A stretch of 64,000 nt of DNA from ZC4RG20 sp036381515 (GCA_036381515.1 DASVCR010000103.1:19229-83228); one strand, 5' to 3'. Shown: positions 8,241-17,161, counted from the first letter of the stretch. Numbers and translations are program-made. Notes: a model not told the origin generated them from the letters alone.

Positions 8241-9224
8241 TCACGCGTAGCGTATCCGATGGCAGAGCGCCCCGGCCGGCTCGACGGCGAGCCGCGCGAG
8301 CACCGCGGGCAGCTCGTCGAACGGGCTCTCGCCGCTGATCAACGCGTCGAGGCGGGGATCGGCGAGCAGCTCGAGCGCGAGCGCGATGCGCCGGCGCGTG
8401 TCCCAGCGTGCGCGCTGCCTCGCGGCGACGCTGCCGACCTGCGACGACACGAGCGTCAGGCGCCGGCTGTGGAACGCCTTGCCGAGCGAAACCGCGACCG
8501 GCCGGTCGCCGTACCAGCTCATCTCGACCACGTGCGCCTCGAAGCCGGCGAGCGCGAGCGCCGTCTCGAGCCCCTCGGCCGCGCCGCTCGCATGGATCAC
8601 GAGGTCCGCATCGCCGGCCGCGTCGGCGGGGCTCGCGAAGCGCACGCCGAGGGCGGCGGCCGCCGCGCGCTTGCCGGGATCGACGTCGACGAGCTCGACC
8701 TGCGTGCCCGGGATGCGGGCCGCGAGCCACGCGACGAGACAGCCGACCGTGCCCGCGCCGACGACGGCGATGCGATCGCCGACGGCGGGCGCCGCATCCC
8801 ACAGCCCGTTCACGGCGGTCTCGAGGTTCGCAGCGAGGACCGCGCGGCCTGGGGGGATGCCGTCCGGAAGCGGATGCACCGCGCGCGCCGGCACGACGTA
8901 GCGCGTCTGGTGCGGGTAGAGGCAGAAGACGACGCGGCCGACGAGCGCGGCGGGGCCGTCGAGCACGCGCCCGACGCTCGCATAGCCGTACTTGACGGGC
9001 GCCGGAAAGTCGCCTGCCTGGAACGGCGCCCGCATGCGCTCGTGCTCGGTCGGCGGCACGCGGCCGGTGAAGACGAGCGCTTCGGTTCCGCGGCTGATGC
9101 CCGAGTAGAGCGTCTCGACGAGCACGTCGTCGTGCGCACGCGCCGGGAGCGGCTCCGCGCGGATCTCGCCGCGGCCGGGCATCGTGATCCAGAACGCGAG
9201 CGCATCGCTCGAGGGTGTCGGCAT
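8241..9224 (-). CDS. Medium-chain dehydrogenase/reductase lacking zinc ligands (BchC-like)
   Basis: 327-residue MDR-superfamily oxidoreductase from ATG 9224. The Rossmann nucleotide site is VVGAGTVGCLVAW. The usual catalytic-zinc positions are absent: the Cys region reads YSGISRGTEA and the GHE motif is replaced by KYGYASVG. This pattern resembles BchC-like dehydrogenases and other zinc-independent MDRs. It likely oxidises or reduces a hydroxyl/carbonyl group on the cluster's product. It is the first gene of a leftward set (dehydrogenase, PTPS-like, GT4, methyltransferase) and diverges from the phosphatidyltransferase gene with an 84-bp shared upstream region, the natural place for a common regulatory site. 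Confidence 0.83.
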   Translation of the reverse strand: MPTPSSDALAFWITMPGRGEIRAEPLPARAHDDVLVETLYSGISRGTEALVFTGRVPPTEHERMRAPFQAGDFPAPVKYGYASVGRVLDGPAALVGRVVFCLYPHQTRYVVPARAVHPLPDGIPPGRAVLAANLETAVNGLWDAAPAVGDRIAVVGAGTVGCLVAWLAARIPGTQVELVDVDPGKRAAAAALGVRFASPADAAGDADLVIHASGAAEGLETALALAGFEAHVVEMSWYGDRPVAVSLGKAFHSRRLTLVSSQVGSVAARQRARWDTRRRIALALELLADPRLDALISGESPFDELPAVLARLAVEPAGALCHRIRYA

Positions 9225-9308
9225 CGCGAGTCGGCTCCATCGCGCGCTTCCGGCGGCGCGGCGAGCGATACTTGCAAGGCGCGGCCGGACGTGCAAGCGT
9301 AACGATCG

Positions 9309-10046
9309 ATGCACACAGCTTCCCTCGCGGCCGTGCGCCGCCTGCGTGGTGCCGTACCGGGCGCCGGGCTCTCGACGGCCGCCGTCGCTGCAGCAGCGAT
9401 CGCCGCGCAGCGCCACCTCGATCTCGAAGGGCTTTACGTGCCGCTCGTCGTCGCCTGCTTCGTCGCGGGCGCCGCCGCGGCGCTCGTCGCCGCCGCGCGT
9501 CATCTGCGCGGCTCGTTCGGCGCGGCGAATCACGTGACGCTGTTCCGCGGCGCGCTGATCGCGCTCGTCGCCGGGCTGATCGTGACCGAGTCCACTCCGG
9601 CGGTCCTGTGGTTCGCGATCGCGGTCGCCGGCAGCGCGCTCCTGCTCGACGGCGTCGACGGGTCGCTCGCGCGCCGCTTCAAGCTGTCGAGCCCGTTCGG
9701 CGCGCGCTTCGACATGGAGATGGACGCGGTGTCGACGCTCGTGCTCGCGACGCTCGTCTGGCATTTCGGCAAGGCGGGCGTCTGGGTCCTCGCGAGCGGG
9801 CTGATGCGCTACGCGTTCGTCGCGGCCGGCCGCGAATGGGCGTGGCTCCGCGCGTCGCTCCCGCCGAGCAGGCGCCGACAGACGATCTGCGTCGTGCAGA
9901 TCGGCGCGCTGCTCGTCTGTCTCGCGCCGTTCGTGCCGCCCGGGCAGAGCGAGCGGATCGCGGCGCTCGCGCTCGTGCTGCTCGGCGGCTCGTTCGCGAT
10001 CGACACACTCTGGCTGCACCGCAACGCGGCGCCGCGGCGCGCGTAA
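9309..10046 (+). CDS. CDP-alcohol phosphatidyltransferase family membrane enzyme
   Basis: 245-residue integral membrane protein with the CDP-alcohol phosphatidyltransferase signature at about residues 116-141, beginning DGVDGSLARRF and ending GARFDMEMD, with all four Asp and the AR pair present. Such enzymes transfer a substituted phosphate from a CDP-alcohol to a second alcohol in the membrane. About six hydrophobic segments flank the motif. It is followed after 16 nt by the LTA-synthase-like gene and diverges from the dehydrogenase set. The acceptor and donor are unknown. It could be an ordinary phospholipid enzyme, but its neighbours suggest transfer to a polyol such as a ribityl derivative; that is speculative. 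Confidence 0.87.
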   Translation: MHTASLAAVRRLRGAVPGAGLSTAAVAAAAIAAQRHLDLEGLYVPLVVACFVAGAAAALVAAARHLRGSFGAANHVTLFRGALIALVAGLIVTESTPAVLWFAIAVAGSALLLDGVDGSLARRFKLSSPFGARFDMEMDAVSTLVLATLVWHFGKAGVWVLASGLMRYAFVAAGREWAWLRASLPPSRRRQTICVVQIGALLVCLAPFVPPGQSERIAALALVLLGGSFAIDTLWLHRNAAPRRA

Positions 10047-10062
10047 CTCGGGGAAGCCGGCC

Positions 10063-11682
10063 GTGATCCGAGCAGGAGTGCTCCGGGCCGCGTCGCTCGT
10101 CGCGGCCGTCGTCGGCCTCGATCTCGCGTTGACGTTCGCGCACGTGTGGCCGACGTTCGCGATTCGGCCGACCGCGGCGCTGTCGATCGAGGTCCTTGCG
10201 GTCGTGACCGGCATCCTTCTTCTCGGCGCGCTCGGCAGGCCGCCCGGGAAGCGCGTCGCGACCGCGCTCGCGCTCGTGCTGACGGTTATGGCGGTCGGCC
10301 GCTATGCGGCCGTCACGACCGCGGGTCTCTACGGGCGCCCGGTGCATCTCTATTTCGATCTGCCGCACGTGCCGAACGTGTTCGCGATGCTCGCGAAGGT
10401 CGCGAGCCCGTGGCTCCTCGCAGGCGGCGCGGTCGTCGCCGTGCTGATCTTAGGTTGTGTGCTCGCAGGCCTGCGCGCCGCGCTCGTGCGGGTCACGCAG
10501 GCGGCGGCACGGCCCGGCGAGCGCGCGGCGGTCGCGACGGTGTGCGCGGCCGCGGCGGCGCTCGCGCTCCCCGGCGACGCGTCGCCGGTCGGGCTGCGCG
10601 TCGCGGAACCGGTGACGGGCATGCTCGTCGCGCAGGCCCGGCGCTTCGGGGACGCGGCGCTCGCCGCGCGCCGCGACGCGCTCTTGCCGCCGCCGGCCGA
10701 GCTCGGCGACGGCCCGCTCGCCGCGCTCGACGGCCGCGACGTGCTCGTCGTCTTCATCGAGTCGTACGGCGCGGTCACGTTCGACCGGCCGGACGTGCGC
10801 GCCGCGCTCGCCGACTCGCGGGCCGCGCTCGAGCGCGCGATCACGCGGAGCGGCCGCGGCGTCGTCTCGGCATTCGTCGAGTCGCCGACGTTCGCCGGCG
10901 CGTCGTGGCTCGCGCATGCGACCTTCATGACCGCCGGCCGGATCGACAACGGCGGCGCCTATGCGCGCCTGCCGGGCCATCCGCGCGACACCGTGCCGAA
11001 GCGGTTCGCGCGCGCCGGCTACCGCACCGTCGCCGTGATGCCGGGCGTGCGCGAGGCGTGGCCGGAGGGGGCGTTCCTCGGCTTCGATGCGATCTACGAC
11101 GCCGCGGCGCTCGACTACCGTGGTCCCGAGTTCGGCTGGTGGCGCATCCCGGATCAGTACACGCTCGCGACGCTCGATCGCCTCGAGCGCCGCGCGGGGC
11201 AGCGTGCGCCGCTCTTCGCGTTCGTCGCGACGCTGAGCACGCACGTGCCGTTCCGGCCGACGCCGCCGTATCAGGACGACTGGTCCCGGTTTGCCGACGG
11301 CGGCGAGCCGTTCGATTCGCACGCGGTCGAGCAGAGCCTCGCACGGCGGCCGGACTGGCTCGACCTCGCGCCGGCCTACGTCGACTCGGTGCGTTACGCG
11401 CTCGAGACGCTCGCGGGCTACCTCGAATGGCGCGCCGACGACGATTTCGTGCTGATCCTGCTCGGCGATCATCAGCCGGCCGCGAGCATCACGGGACCGG
11501 GCGCGCGCTGGGACGTGCCGGTGCATGTGATCGGGCCGCCCGCGCTGCTCGAGCCGCTCGCGGGCGCCGGATTCGTGCCGGGTCTCGCGCCGTCGCACGA
11601 TGCGGTCGCCGAGATGCACGAGCTCGCGCCGCGGCTGCTCCGCGCGTTCGCGTCGACGCCGGCGACGCGCCTATCCGAGTAA
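10063..11682 (+). CDS. LTA synthase/sulfatase-like membrane phospho-transferase
   Basis: 539-residue membrane-anchored member of the alkaline-phosphatase superfamily, GTG start. Four or so hydrophobic segments occupy residues 1-150, and a large extracytoplasmic domain follows. Metal-site motifs are VVFIESYG (Glu) and LLGDHQPA (Asp-His). The segment FAGASWLAHATF occupies the nucleophile region, where the usual Thr appears to be Ser or a shifted Thr. Relatives transfer glycerol-phosphate or phosphoethanolamine groups from lipids to envelope polymers. It follows the CDP-alcohol transferase gene closely, so the pair may build and transfer one phospholipid-derived group. It is not a typical lipid A phosphoethanolamine transferase. 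Confidence 0.82.
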   Translation: MIRAGVLRAASLVAAVVGLDLALTFAHVWPTFAIRPTAALSIEVLAVVTGILLLGALGRPPGKRVATALALVLTVMAVGRYAAVTTAGLYGRPVHLYFDLPHVPNVFAMLAKVASPWLLAGGAVVAVLILGCVLAGLRAALVRVTQAAARPGERAAVATVCAAAAALALPGDASPVGLRVAEPVTGMLVAQARRFGDAALAARRDALLPPPAELGDGPLAALDGRDVLVVFIESYGAVTFDRPDVRAALADSRAALERAITRSGRGVVSAFVESPTFAGASWLAHATFMTAGRIDNGGAYARLPGHPRDTVPKRFARAGYRTVAVMPGVREAWPEGAFLGFDAIYDAAALDYRGPEFGWWRIPDQYTLATLDRLERRAGQRAPLFAFVATLSTHVPFRPTPPYQDDWSRFADGGEPFDSHAVEQSLARRPDWLDLAPAYVDSVRYALETLAGYLEWRADDDFVLILLGDHQPAASITGPGARWDVPVHVIGPPALLEPLAGAGFVPGLAPSHDAVAEMHELAPRLLRAFASTPATRLSE

Positions 11683-11720
11683 CGGCTGTAGCAGGCGGAT
11701 CATCAGCAGCAGGCGGATCA
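11683..11720. repeat. Short tandem direct repeat
   Basis: GCAGGCGGATCATCA occurs twice in a row (about 11692-11724) in the gap between two convergent genes, the second copy reaching the stop of the TauE gene. It is likely a slippage product. Confidence 0.5.
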
Positions 11721-12503
11721 TCACTCGGGTGCAATGCCGTCGGCGAGCCGGATGTCGCCGAGCATCGCGATCGCCGACAGCACGAGGATCACGATCAGCA
11801 CCGTGCGGACGAACGGCGCGCCGCGCGAGATCGCCATCCGCGCGGCCGCCCACGCGCCCGCGGCGCTGCCCGCCGCGAGCAGCGCGCCGAGCCCCCAGCG
11901 CACCTGATCGTTCGCGACGAACACCGCGAGCGCCGCGACCGTGAAGATCAGCACGATCAGGTTCTTGACCGCGTTGCCGCCGACGAGCGTGAAGCCGCCG
12001 CCGAGCACGAGCCCGGCGAGCAGGAAGATGCCGACGCCTGCCTGGATGAACCCGCCGTAGGCGCCGATCGCGAAGAACAGCGGCGCCTGCAGCCAGACGC
12101 TCGACTCGCATCCGGTCTCGTGGCTCTCGAGCCAGCGGCGCGGCCTCGCGATCACGACGACCAGCATCACGAGCATCAGCACGCCGATCGTGCGCCGCAG
12201 CATCGCCTCGTCGAGATCGACGGCGAGGGCGGCTCCCACCGCCGCGCCGAGCACGGACGGCACGACGACCTTTGCGACGCCGACGCGCGGCATCGCATTG
12301 CGGCCGCGGAACGTCGCGACGGAGACGATCGTCTGCACGAGGATGCCGACCCGGTTCGTGCCGTTCGCGACGTTGGCCGGCAGCCCGAGCACGATCAGCA
12401 ACGGCAGCGTGATCAGCGAGCCGCTGCCGGCGAGCGTATTGATGAAGCCCGACGCGAAGCCGACGATCGGCACCGCGACGAGCAGCAGCGGGTCCGCTTG
12501 CAT
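11721..12503 (-). CDS. TauE/SafE family permease
   Basis: 260-residue integral membrane protein of the TauE/SafE (sulfite/organosulfur anion exporter) family, ATG 12503. It has about eight hydrophobic segments. The family glycine-rich motif GFASGFINTLAGSGSLITLP is near the N-terminus and its second copy GGFIQAGVGIFLLAG lies in the second half. The substrate is unknown; family members export sulfite, sulfoacetate or import small carboxylates. It stands alone on the minus strand, convergent with the LTA-synthase-like gene and divergent from the TorF porin. Confidence 0.88.
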   Translation of the reverse strand: MQADPLLLVAVPIVGFASGFINTLAGSGSLITLPLLIVLGLPANVANGTNRVGILVQTIVSVATFRGRNAMPRVGVAKVVVPSVLGAAVGAALAVDLDEAMLRRTIGVLMLVMLVVVIARPRRWLESHETGCESSVWLQAPLFFAIGAYGGFIQAGVGIFLLAGLVLGGGFTLVGGNAVKNLIVLIFTVAALAVFVANDQVRWGLGALLAAGSAAGAWAAARMAISRGAPFVRTVLIVILVLSAIAMLGDIRLADGIAPE

Positions 12504-12705
12504 GCGTAGGGTCGGCCGTTGCCGCGGATCGCGGCGCGCGTCGATTCTCGACCGGTCGCGGGCGGTCGGCAAGCGGACGGCCGCGTTCCCGAGCCGGCGG
12601 CGCCTCGGCACCAGGGTGGGGCAGCACGTCCGCGTATGCACCGTGAGAGTGCAAGACCACAGCCCGCGATTTCCATATCCAGCTGAAATCGTTCAAGAAA
12701 AACTG

Positions 12706-12721
12706 TGGCATGGTTCCTGCT
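12706..12721 (+). promoter_or_regulatory. Candidate sigma-54 promoter upstream of the TorF porin
   Basis: TGGCATGGTTCCTGCT has the GG-N10-GC spacing of a -24/-12 promoter and differs from the TGGCACG-N4-TTGCW consensus at two bases. It would start transcription about 50 bases before the porin start codon. Seen by eye only. Confidence 0.4.
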
Positions 12722-12784
12722 ATCCGGCGGCAGCGTCCGTGATTCCCGACGTGACACCTACCTCGATATGGAAGGAAGCATCCG

Positions 12785-13513
12785 ATGAAGACGAACATCC
12801 GGCCCGTGTGCGCGGCCGTCGCCTTGCTCGTGTCGACCCCCGTGCTCGCCCAGCCCGACGAGGGCGGCGGGGATCTCACGGCCAATGCCGCCGTCGCCAA
12901 CAACTATATCTGGCGCGGTCTGACGCAGACGATGAACGAGGCCGCGATCTCCGGCGGCCTCGATTACGTCTCGGAAGGCGGCTTCTACATCGGCACGTGG
13001 GTGTCCAACGTGAGCTTCGCGCCGTCCGATGTCTTCTCGTACGAGCACGACATCTACTTCGGCTTCTCGGGCGGCGACGACGTCACGTACGACATCGGCT
13101 ATCTCTACTACAACTACGACGACATCGCCGAGACCGACTTCGGCGAAGTCTACGGCACGCTCGGGTTCGGCAACTTCAGCGTCTCCGCGTACATCCTCGC
13201 GAACGCGGAGGCCGACGAGCCCAATCCGAGCGTCGACTTCGGCTTCGGCGAGGCGTACTACCTGTCGCTCGATTACGCCGTGCCGCTGAAGAACGAAGTC
13301 GTGCTCGGTCTCCATGCCGGGAAGCACGACGGCGACTTCGTCGAGTGGTTCAACGGCGTGCCGAGCGACTACACCGACTACTCGATCTCGCTTTCGAAGG
13401 GCGGCTTCAGCTTCACGATCAGCGACACCGATCTCGACAGCGAGGTCCCGGACGGCCTCGACAACGGGTCGGTGAAGTTCGTCGTCGGCTATTCGATGGA
13501 CTTCGACCTCTAG
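12785..13513 (+). CDS. TorF family putative outer-membrane porin
   Basis: 242-residue predicted beta-barrel of the TorF/Gcw_chp family. A signal peptide ends near VLAQP (residues 18-22). The mature N-terminus has the family hallmark NNYIWRGLTQT. The rest alternates aromatic and glycine/acidic residues in short strands and ends in a strand with terminal hydrophobic/acidic residues. A GGAAGGAAG ribosome site precedes ATG. It probably forms an outer-membrane channel; the solute is unknown. A long hairpin follows the gene and a possible sigma-54 promoter precedes it. Neighbours give no clear pathway. Confidence 0.88.
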   Translation: MKTNIRPVCAAVALLVSTPVLAQPDEGGGDLTANAAVANNYIWRGLTQTMNEAAISGGLDYVSEGGFYIGTWVSNVSFAPSDVFSYEHDIYFGFSGGDDVTYDIGYLYYNYDDIAETDFGEVYGTLGFGNFSVSAYILANAEADEPNPSVDFGFGEAYYLSLDYAVPLKNEVVLGLHAGKHDGDFVEWFNGVPSDYTDYSISLSKGGFSFTISDTDLDSEVPDGLDNGSVKFVVGYSMDFDL

Positions 13514-13529
13514 CAGGTCATCGCTCCTC

Positions 13530-13569
13530 CGAGCGCCGGAGCGCTGCTCGGCGCAGCCTCCGGCGCTCG
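13530..13569 (+). terminator. Long GC-rich hairpin after the porin gene
   Basis: 12-bp stem CGAGCGCCGGAG/CTCCGGCGCTCG with an inner GCTGC/GCAGC stem. No T-run follows, so it may act as a Rho-type end or protect the transcript's 3' end rather than as a classic intrinsic terminator. Confidence 0.5.
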
Positions 13570-13805
13570 GCCGCTCTCGATCTGCGCAAGGCCCGCGCCA
13601 GCGGGGGCGGCTCGACCGCGCGGTCGGGCCGAAGAGCCGTTGCAGCGCGTCGTGCTCGTGTCGCCGACGGCCTCGCCGTCGCGCGGATTCTTCCAGGATC
13701 CCGCCGGCCCGGACCGGGCCGATCTTCCGCGAGAAGCTCGCGAACGTGACGATGCCTCTGATCTGACCTACGATCGAGACGATAGCGAGCATGGAGGTTT
13801 CGACG

Positions 13806-14822
13806 ATGAACAAGAAAATTCTTGCCGCGGCGCTCGCGGCCGCGTCGCTGGCGGCTTGCACCGACGAGCCGGAGGTCAGTCCTTCAGTCGAGCCCGAGGC
13901 GTCGGCGCCGGCCGCCGATGCTCAACCCGAGTCGCCGCCCGCCGCGCAGCCCGCGGCCGACGCCGGCGCGTTGCCGGACACGATCGTGATCGAGCGCGGC
14001 GGCTTCATTCCGGAGGGCATCGAGTACGACACGGCGAACGGGCGGATCCTCGTCGGCTCGCTCGCTGAGGGCACCGTGTTCGAGATCGCGCCGGACGGCA
14101 CGATGACGCCCGTGATCGAGGACATGGACCTCGTCTCGTCCGTCGGCATCGAGGTCGACGAGGAGCGCAACCGGCTCCTGGTCAGCAACGCCGACAGCAG
14201 CGTGTTCGGACCGAACGCGCAGGGCCCGGGGCAGGCAAAGCTCGGCATCTACGACCTCGAGACCGGCGAGCGGCAGGCGATGGTCGATCTCGCGGCCGCG
14301 ATCACCGACGCGCCGGACGATGCGCGCCACTTCGCGAACGACGTCGCCGTCGGCGCCGACGGCACCGCGTTCGTCACCGACACGATGATGAACTTGATCT
14401 ATCGCGTCGGCTCGGACAACGAGGCGAGCGTGCTGCACCGCCTGGGTGACGGCGCCGCGCCGAACGGCATCGTCTATCACGACGGAGGCTTCCTGCTCGT
14501 CGTCGGCGGCGACGGCAACCTGTACAAGGTGCCGGTCGACGATCCCGCTTCGACGAGTCAGGTCATGCTGCCCGAGCCGATACAAGGCGGAGACGGCATG
14601 GTATGGACCGCCGACGGGCGGCTCGCCGTCGTCAGCAACAGCGAGAGCCGCGTGATCGCGCTCGCGAGCGACGACGACTGGACGACGGCGCGGATCGCGG
14701 GCACCGCGAGCTTCGAAGGGCAGGGGACGACGGCGGCGGTCGCGGGCGACGACCTGCTGGTCGTCAAGCCGCACTTCAACGATCAGGATCCGCCGTCGAT
14801 CGAGCGCGTGACGCTCGAGTGA
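13806..14822 (+). CDS. Lipoprotein with SMP-30/NHL-like beta-propeller
   Basis: 338-residue predicted lipoprotein. The start ATG 13806 follows GGAGG by eight bases. The lipobox SLAACTDE places the lipidated Cys at residue 18. A Pro/Ala/Glu-rich linker (residues 20-55) precedes a six-bladed-propeller-like domain with repeated PEGIEYD, NDVAVGADGTAFVTDT and APNGIVYHDGGF blade motifs, typical of SMP-30/gluconolactonase-like proteins. The precise ligand is unknown. Its 3' end overlaps the convergent penicillin-acylase-like gene by 40 bases. Confidence 0.8.
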   Translation: MNKKILAAALAAASLAACTDEPEVSPSVEPEASAPAADAQPESPPAAQPAADAGALPDTIVIERGGFIPEGIEYDTANGRILVGSLAEGTVFEIAPDGTMTPVIEDMDLVSSVGIEVDEERNRLLVSNADSSVFGPNAQGPGQAKLGIYDLETGERQAMVDLAAAITDAPDDARHFANDVAVGADGTAFVTDTMMNLIYRVGSDNEASVLHRLGDGAAPNGIVYHDGGFLLVVGGDGNLYKVPVDDPASTSQVMLPEPIQGGDGMVWTADGRLAVVSNSESRVIALASDDDWTTARIAGTASFEGQGTTAAVAGDDLLVVKPHFNDQDPPSIERVTLE

Positions 14823-17161
14823 GCGTCGTCAGCCGCGGCCGGCGACAGCGTCACGGTCGAGACGGTCTCGCCGGCGAGGAACGGGGCCGGCGCACCGTCG
14901 TGCCACGCCTGCCACTGATCGTCGAACTGCCGCGATAGCGGGTGGCCGCTCTGGCCGCCCGCGAGCTCGAGGATCCCGGCTTCCGGACGCGCCGGCGAGA
15001 CGACCATCCGGATCACCGCGCCCCGCGACGGCTCCGCGACGCGGACGGCGAGCGGGGCGCCGGCCTGCGGCACGTCGGGCAGGCGGAGCCACGGGCCGAC
15101 GAGCGGCAGCCCGGCGAGCGGGTGCGCGGCGGCGAGCCGATTGACCTCGCCCCACGTGGCGTCCGGTCCCGCATCCGACCGCTCGAGCTCGCGCAGCGCG
15201 TCGACGAGCACGTCCTCGAGGTAGGCCTCCCAGTCCGCGTAGCCTTCGGGAACGAGATGCGCGGGGCGCTCGTCGAGGAGCCGCCGCATCGCCTCGTCCG
15301 CGAGCGGCCAGCGATAGACGAACGTCGGGTCGGCCTCGAGCGCGGGCGCGAGCAGCGGGACGAGCAGCCGCTCGAGCAGCGCGTCGTAGAACGCGTCGAG
15401 CACGCGGAACCCGACGTCGTCCGGCTCCGCGTGCCCGTCCCATGCGGCGACCGCGGCACGCGCGGTGGCGACGGCCGCGTCCTGCGCGTGCTCGTCGAGC
15501 ACCTCGAGCGCGACCTGACGGATCGCGTCGTAGGCCTCGACCCGCGTGTCGAGCTGCATCGCCGCGAGCGCGGCCTCGTCGAAGCGGTCGCCGGACGCGA
15601 GCAGGTCCGCGATCCGCTTGGCGCGGTACGGCGGCATCGACACGCGGCCGAGCCGAGCGGCGTCCTCGGCACGCAGCGTGCGGTTGTTCGCCGTGAAGAG
15701 CACGTCGTCGGGACCGCCTTCGTAGCGGGGCGGCTCGGCGAAGCCGCTCCACGCGAAGGCGCCGCTTGCCCACGAGCGCGGCGCCGAGCCGTCGAAGCCC
15801 GACCGGACCGGCAGCGGACCGTTCACGGCCCAGCCGATCCGTCCGTCCGCGTCCGCGAACATCCAGTTCAGCGACGGCCCCGCCCAGCCGGTCACGACGT
15901 CGAGGCCCTCGCGGACCGAGTCGGCGAACGCGAGCTCGAGCACGTCGACGTCGACGCCGTCCGGCTCGAGCCACGTCGCGCGCAGCGCGAGCGGCCGGCC
16001 GAGCCCGTCGTGGGCGACGACCGGCCCCCAGCGCGTGAGCCGCACGTCGAGGTTCTCGGGGTCGCGTCCGCGCACCGCGATGACCTCGCGCTCGACGGTG
16101 AACGCCTCGGTGCCGCCCGGGACGCGGTAGCGGCTCGGATCGTCGGGATCGATCTCGACGACGACCCAATCGCTCTGGTCCGCGTTGCTGACGGTCAGGC
16201 CCCACGCGAGACCGTCCGTCGCGCCGATCACGACGCCGGGCACGCCCGGGATGCCGACGCCGCGCAGCACGCGGTCGCCGAAATAAAGCTCCGCGCGATG
16301 GAAGACGTTCGGCAGCCGCAGCCCGAGGTGCGGATCGTTCGCGACGATCGCGACCCCTCCCGCGCCGTGCGCGGCGCCGACGGCCCACTGATTCGACGCC
16401 CCGCCCGCCGGCGGCGACAGCACGACGCGCCGCGTCACGTCGGGCGCGGGACCGGCGGGCGCGCTCGACGGGATCGGCTGCGGACGATAGCCGCCGGTCG
16501 GATCGTCCGGACTCGTGAAAAGCGGACGATCGAACCGCGCCGTCGACGGCGTCAGGAACGCGTACACGTCCGGCGCCAGGGTCGCCTCCATGACGGCCTG
16601 CGGCCGCTCGTACGCCTCGTTGTTCGACAGCATCGTGTAGAACGCGTAAACGACGAGCAGGCTGTCCTCGACGGTCCAAGGCTCTGGCCGGGCGCGCAGC
16701 AGCCAGTACTCCGGCGGACGCGCGCCGAGGTCGGCGAGGCCGGCGTTCACGCCGTCGGCGTATGCCGCGAGCCATGCGAGGTGGCGTGCCGGCAGCGACT
16801 CGGCGAGCGCCCGGGCGCGCTTTCGGAACTGGAACGCGCGCCGCTCGCGGTCGATCGGCAGGGCGGCCGGGCCGACGAGCTCGGCGAGCTCGCCGGCGGC
16901 GCTGCGGCGGCTCAGGTCCATCTGGAAGAACCGCTCCTGCGCGTGCAGGAAGCCCTGCGCGCGATACGCGTCTTCGAGCGTCTTCGCGCGGATCCGCGGA
17001 ATCGCCGCGGCATCGAGCTCGACCGTCACCGGCGCGGACAGGCCCGGCACGAACGCCTCCCCGTCGCGTCTCGGCAGGGATGCGGTCGACATGGCTGCGA
17101 GCGCGGCGGCCGCGGCGACGATCGCGCCCGCGGCGGACCAGAGCACCCCCTTCGATGTCAT
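14783..17161 (-). CDS. Penicillin acylase family Ntn-hydrolase
   Basis: 792-residue precursor of the penicillin/acyl-homoserine-lactone acylase family, ATG 17161, with an N-terminal membrane/signal segment. Small-subunit motifs include IPRIRAKTLEDAYRAQGFLH. The autocatalytic cleavage site is GGASNQWAVG, which would make Ser the N-terminal nucleophile of the large subunit. NDPHLGLRLPN and NADQSDW follow as expected. It hydrolyses amide bonds of acylated amines in the periplasm; penicillins, acyl-homoserine lactones and N-acyl amino acids are all possible substrates. It stands alone, convergent with the lipoprotein gene and divergent from the PDZ gene. Confidence 0.88.
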   Translation of the reverse strand: MTSKGVLWSAAGAIVAAAAALAAMSTASLPRRDGEAFVPGLSAPVTVELDAAAIPRIRAKTLEDAYRAQGFLHAQERFFQMDLSRRSAAGELAELVGPAALPIDRERRAFQFRKRARALAESLPARHLAWLAAYADGVNAGLADLGARPPEYWLLRARPEPWTVEDSLLVVYAFYTMLSNNEAYERPQAVMEATLAPDVYAFLTPSTARFDRPLFTSPDDPTGGYRPQPIPSSAPAGPAPDVTRRVVLSPPAGGASNQWAVGAAHGAGGVAIVANDPHLGLRLPNVFHRAELYFGDRVLRGVGIPGVPGVVIGATDGLAWGLTVSNADQSDWVVVEIDPDDPSRYRVPGGTEAFTVEREVIAVRGRDPENLDVRLTRWGPVVAHDGLGRPLALRATWLEPDGVDVDVLELAFADSVREGLDVVTGWAGPSLNWMFADADGRIGWAVNGPLPVRSGFDGSAPRSWASGAFAWSGFAEPPRYEGGPDDVLFTANNRTLRAEDAARLGRVSMPPYRAKRIADLLASGDRFDEAALAAMQLDTRVEAYDAIRQVALEVLDEHAQDAAVATARAAVAAWDGHAEPDDVGFRVLDAFYDALLERLLVPLLAPALEADPTFVYRWPLADEAMRRLLDERPAHLVPEGYADWEAYLEDVLVDALRELERSDAGPDATWGEVNRLAAAHPLAGLPLVGPWLRLPDVPQAGAPLAVRVAEPSRGAVIRMVVSPARPEAGILELAGGQSGHPLSRQFDDQWQAWHDGAPAPFLAGETVSTVTLSPAAADDAHSSVTRSIDGGS

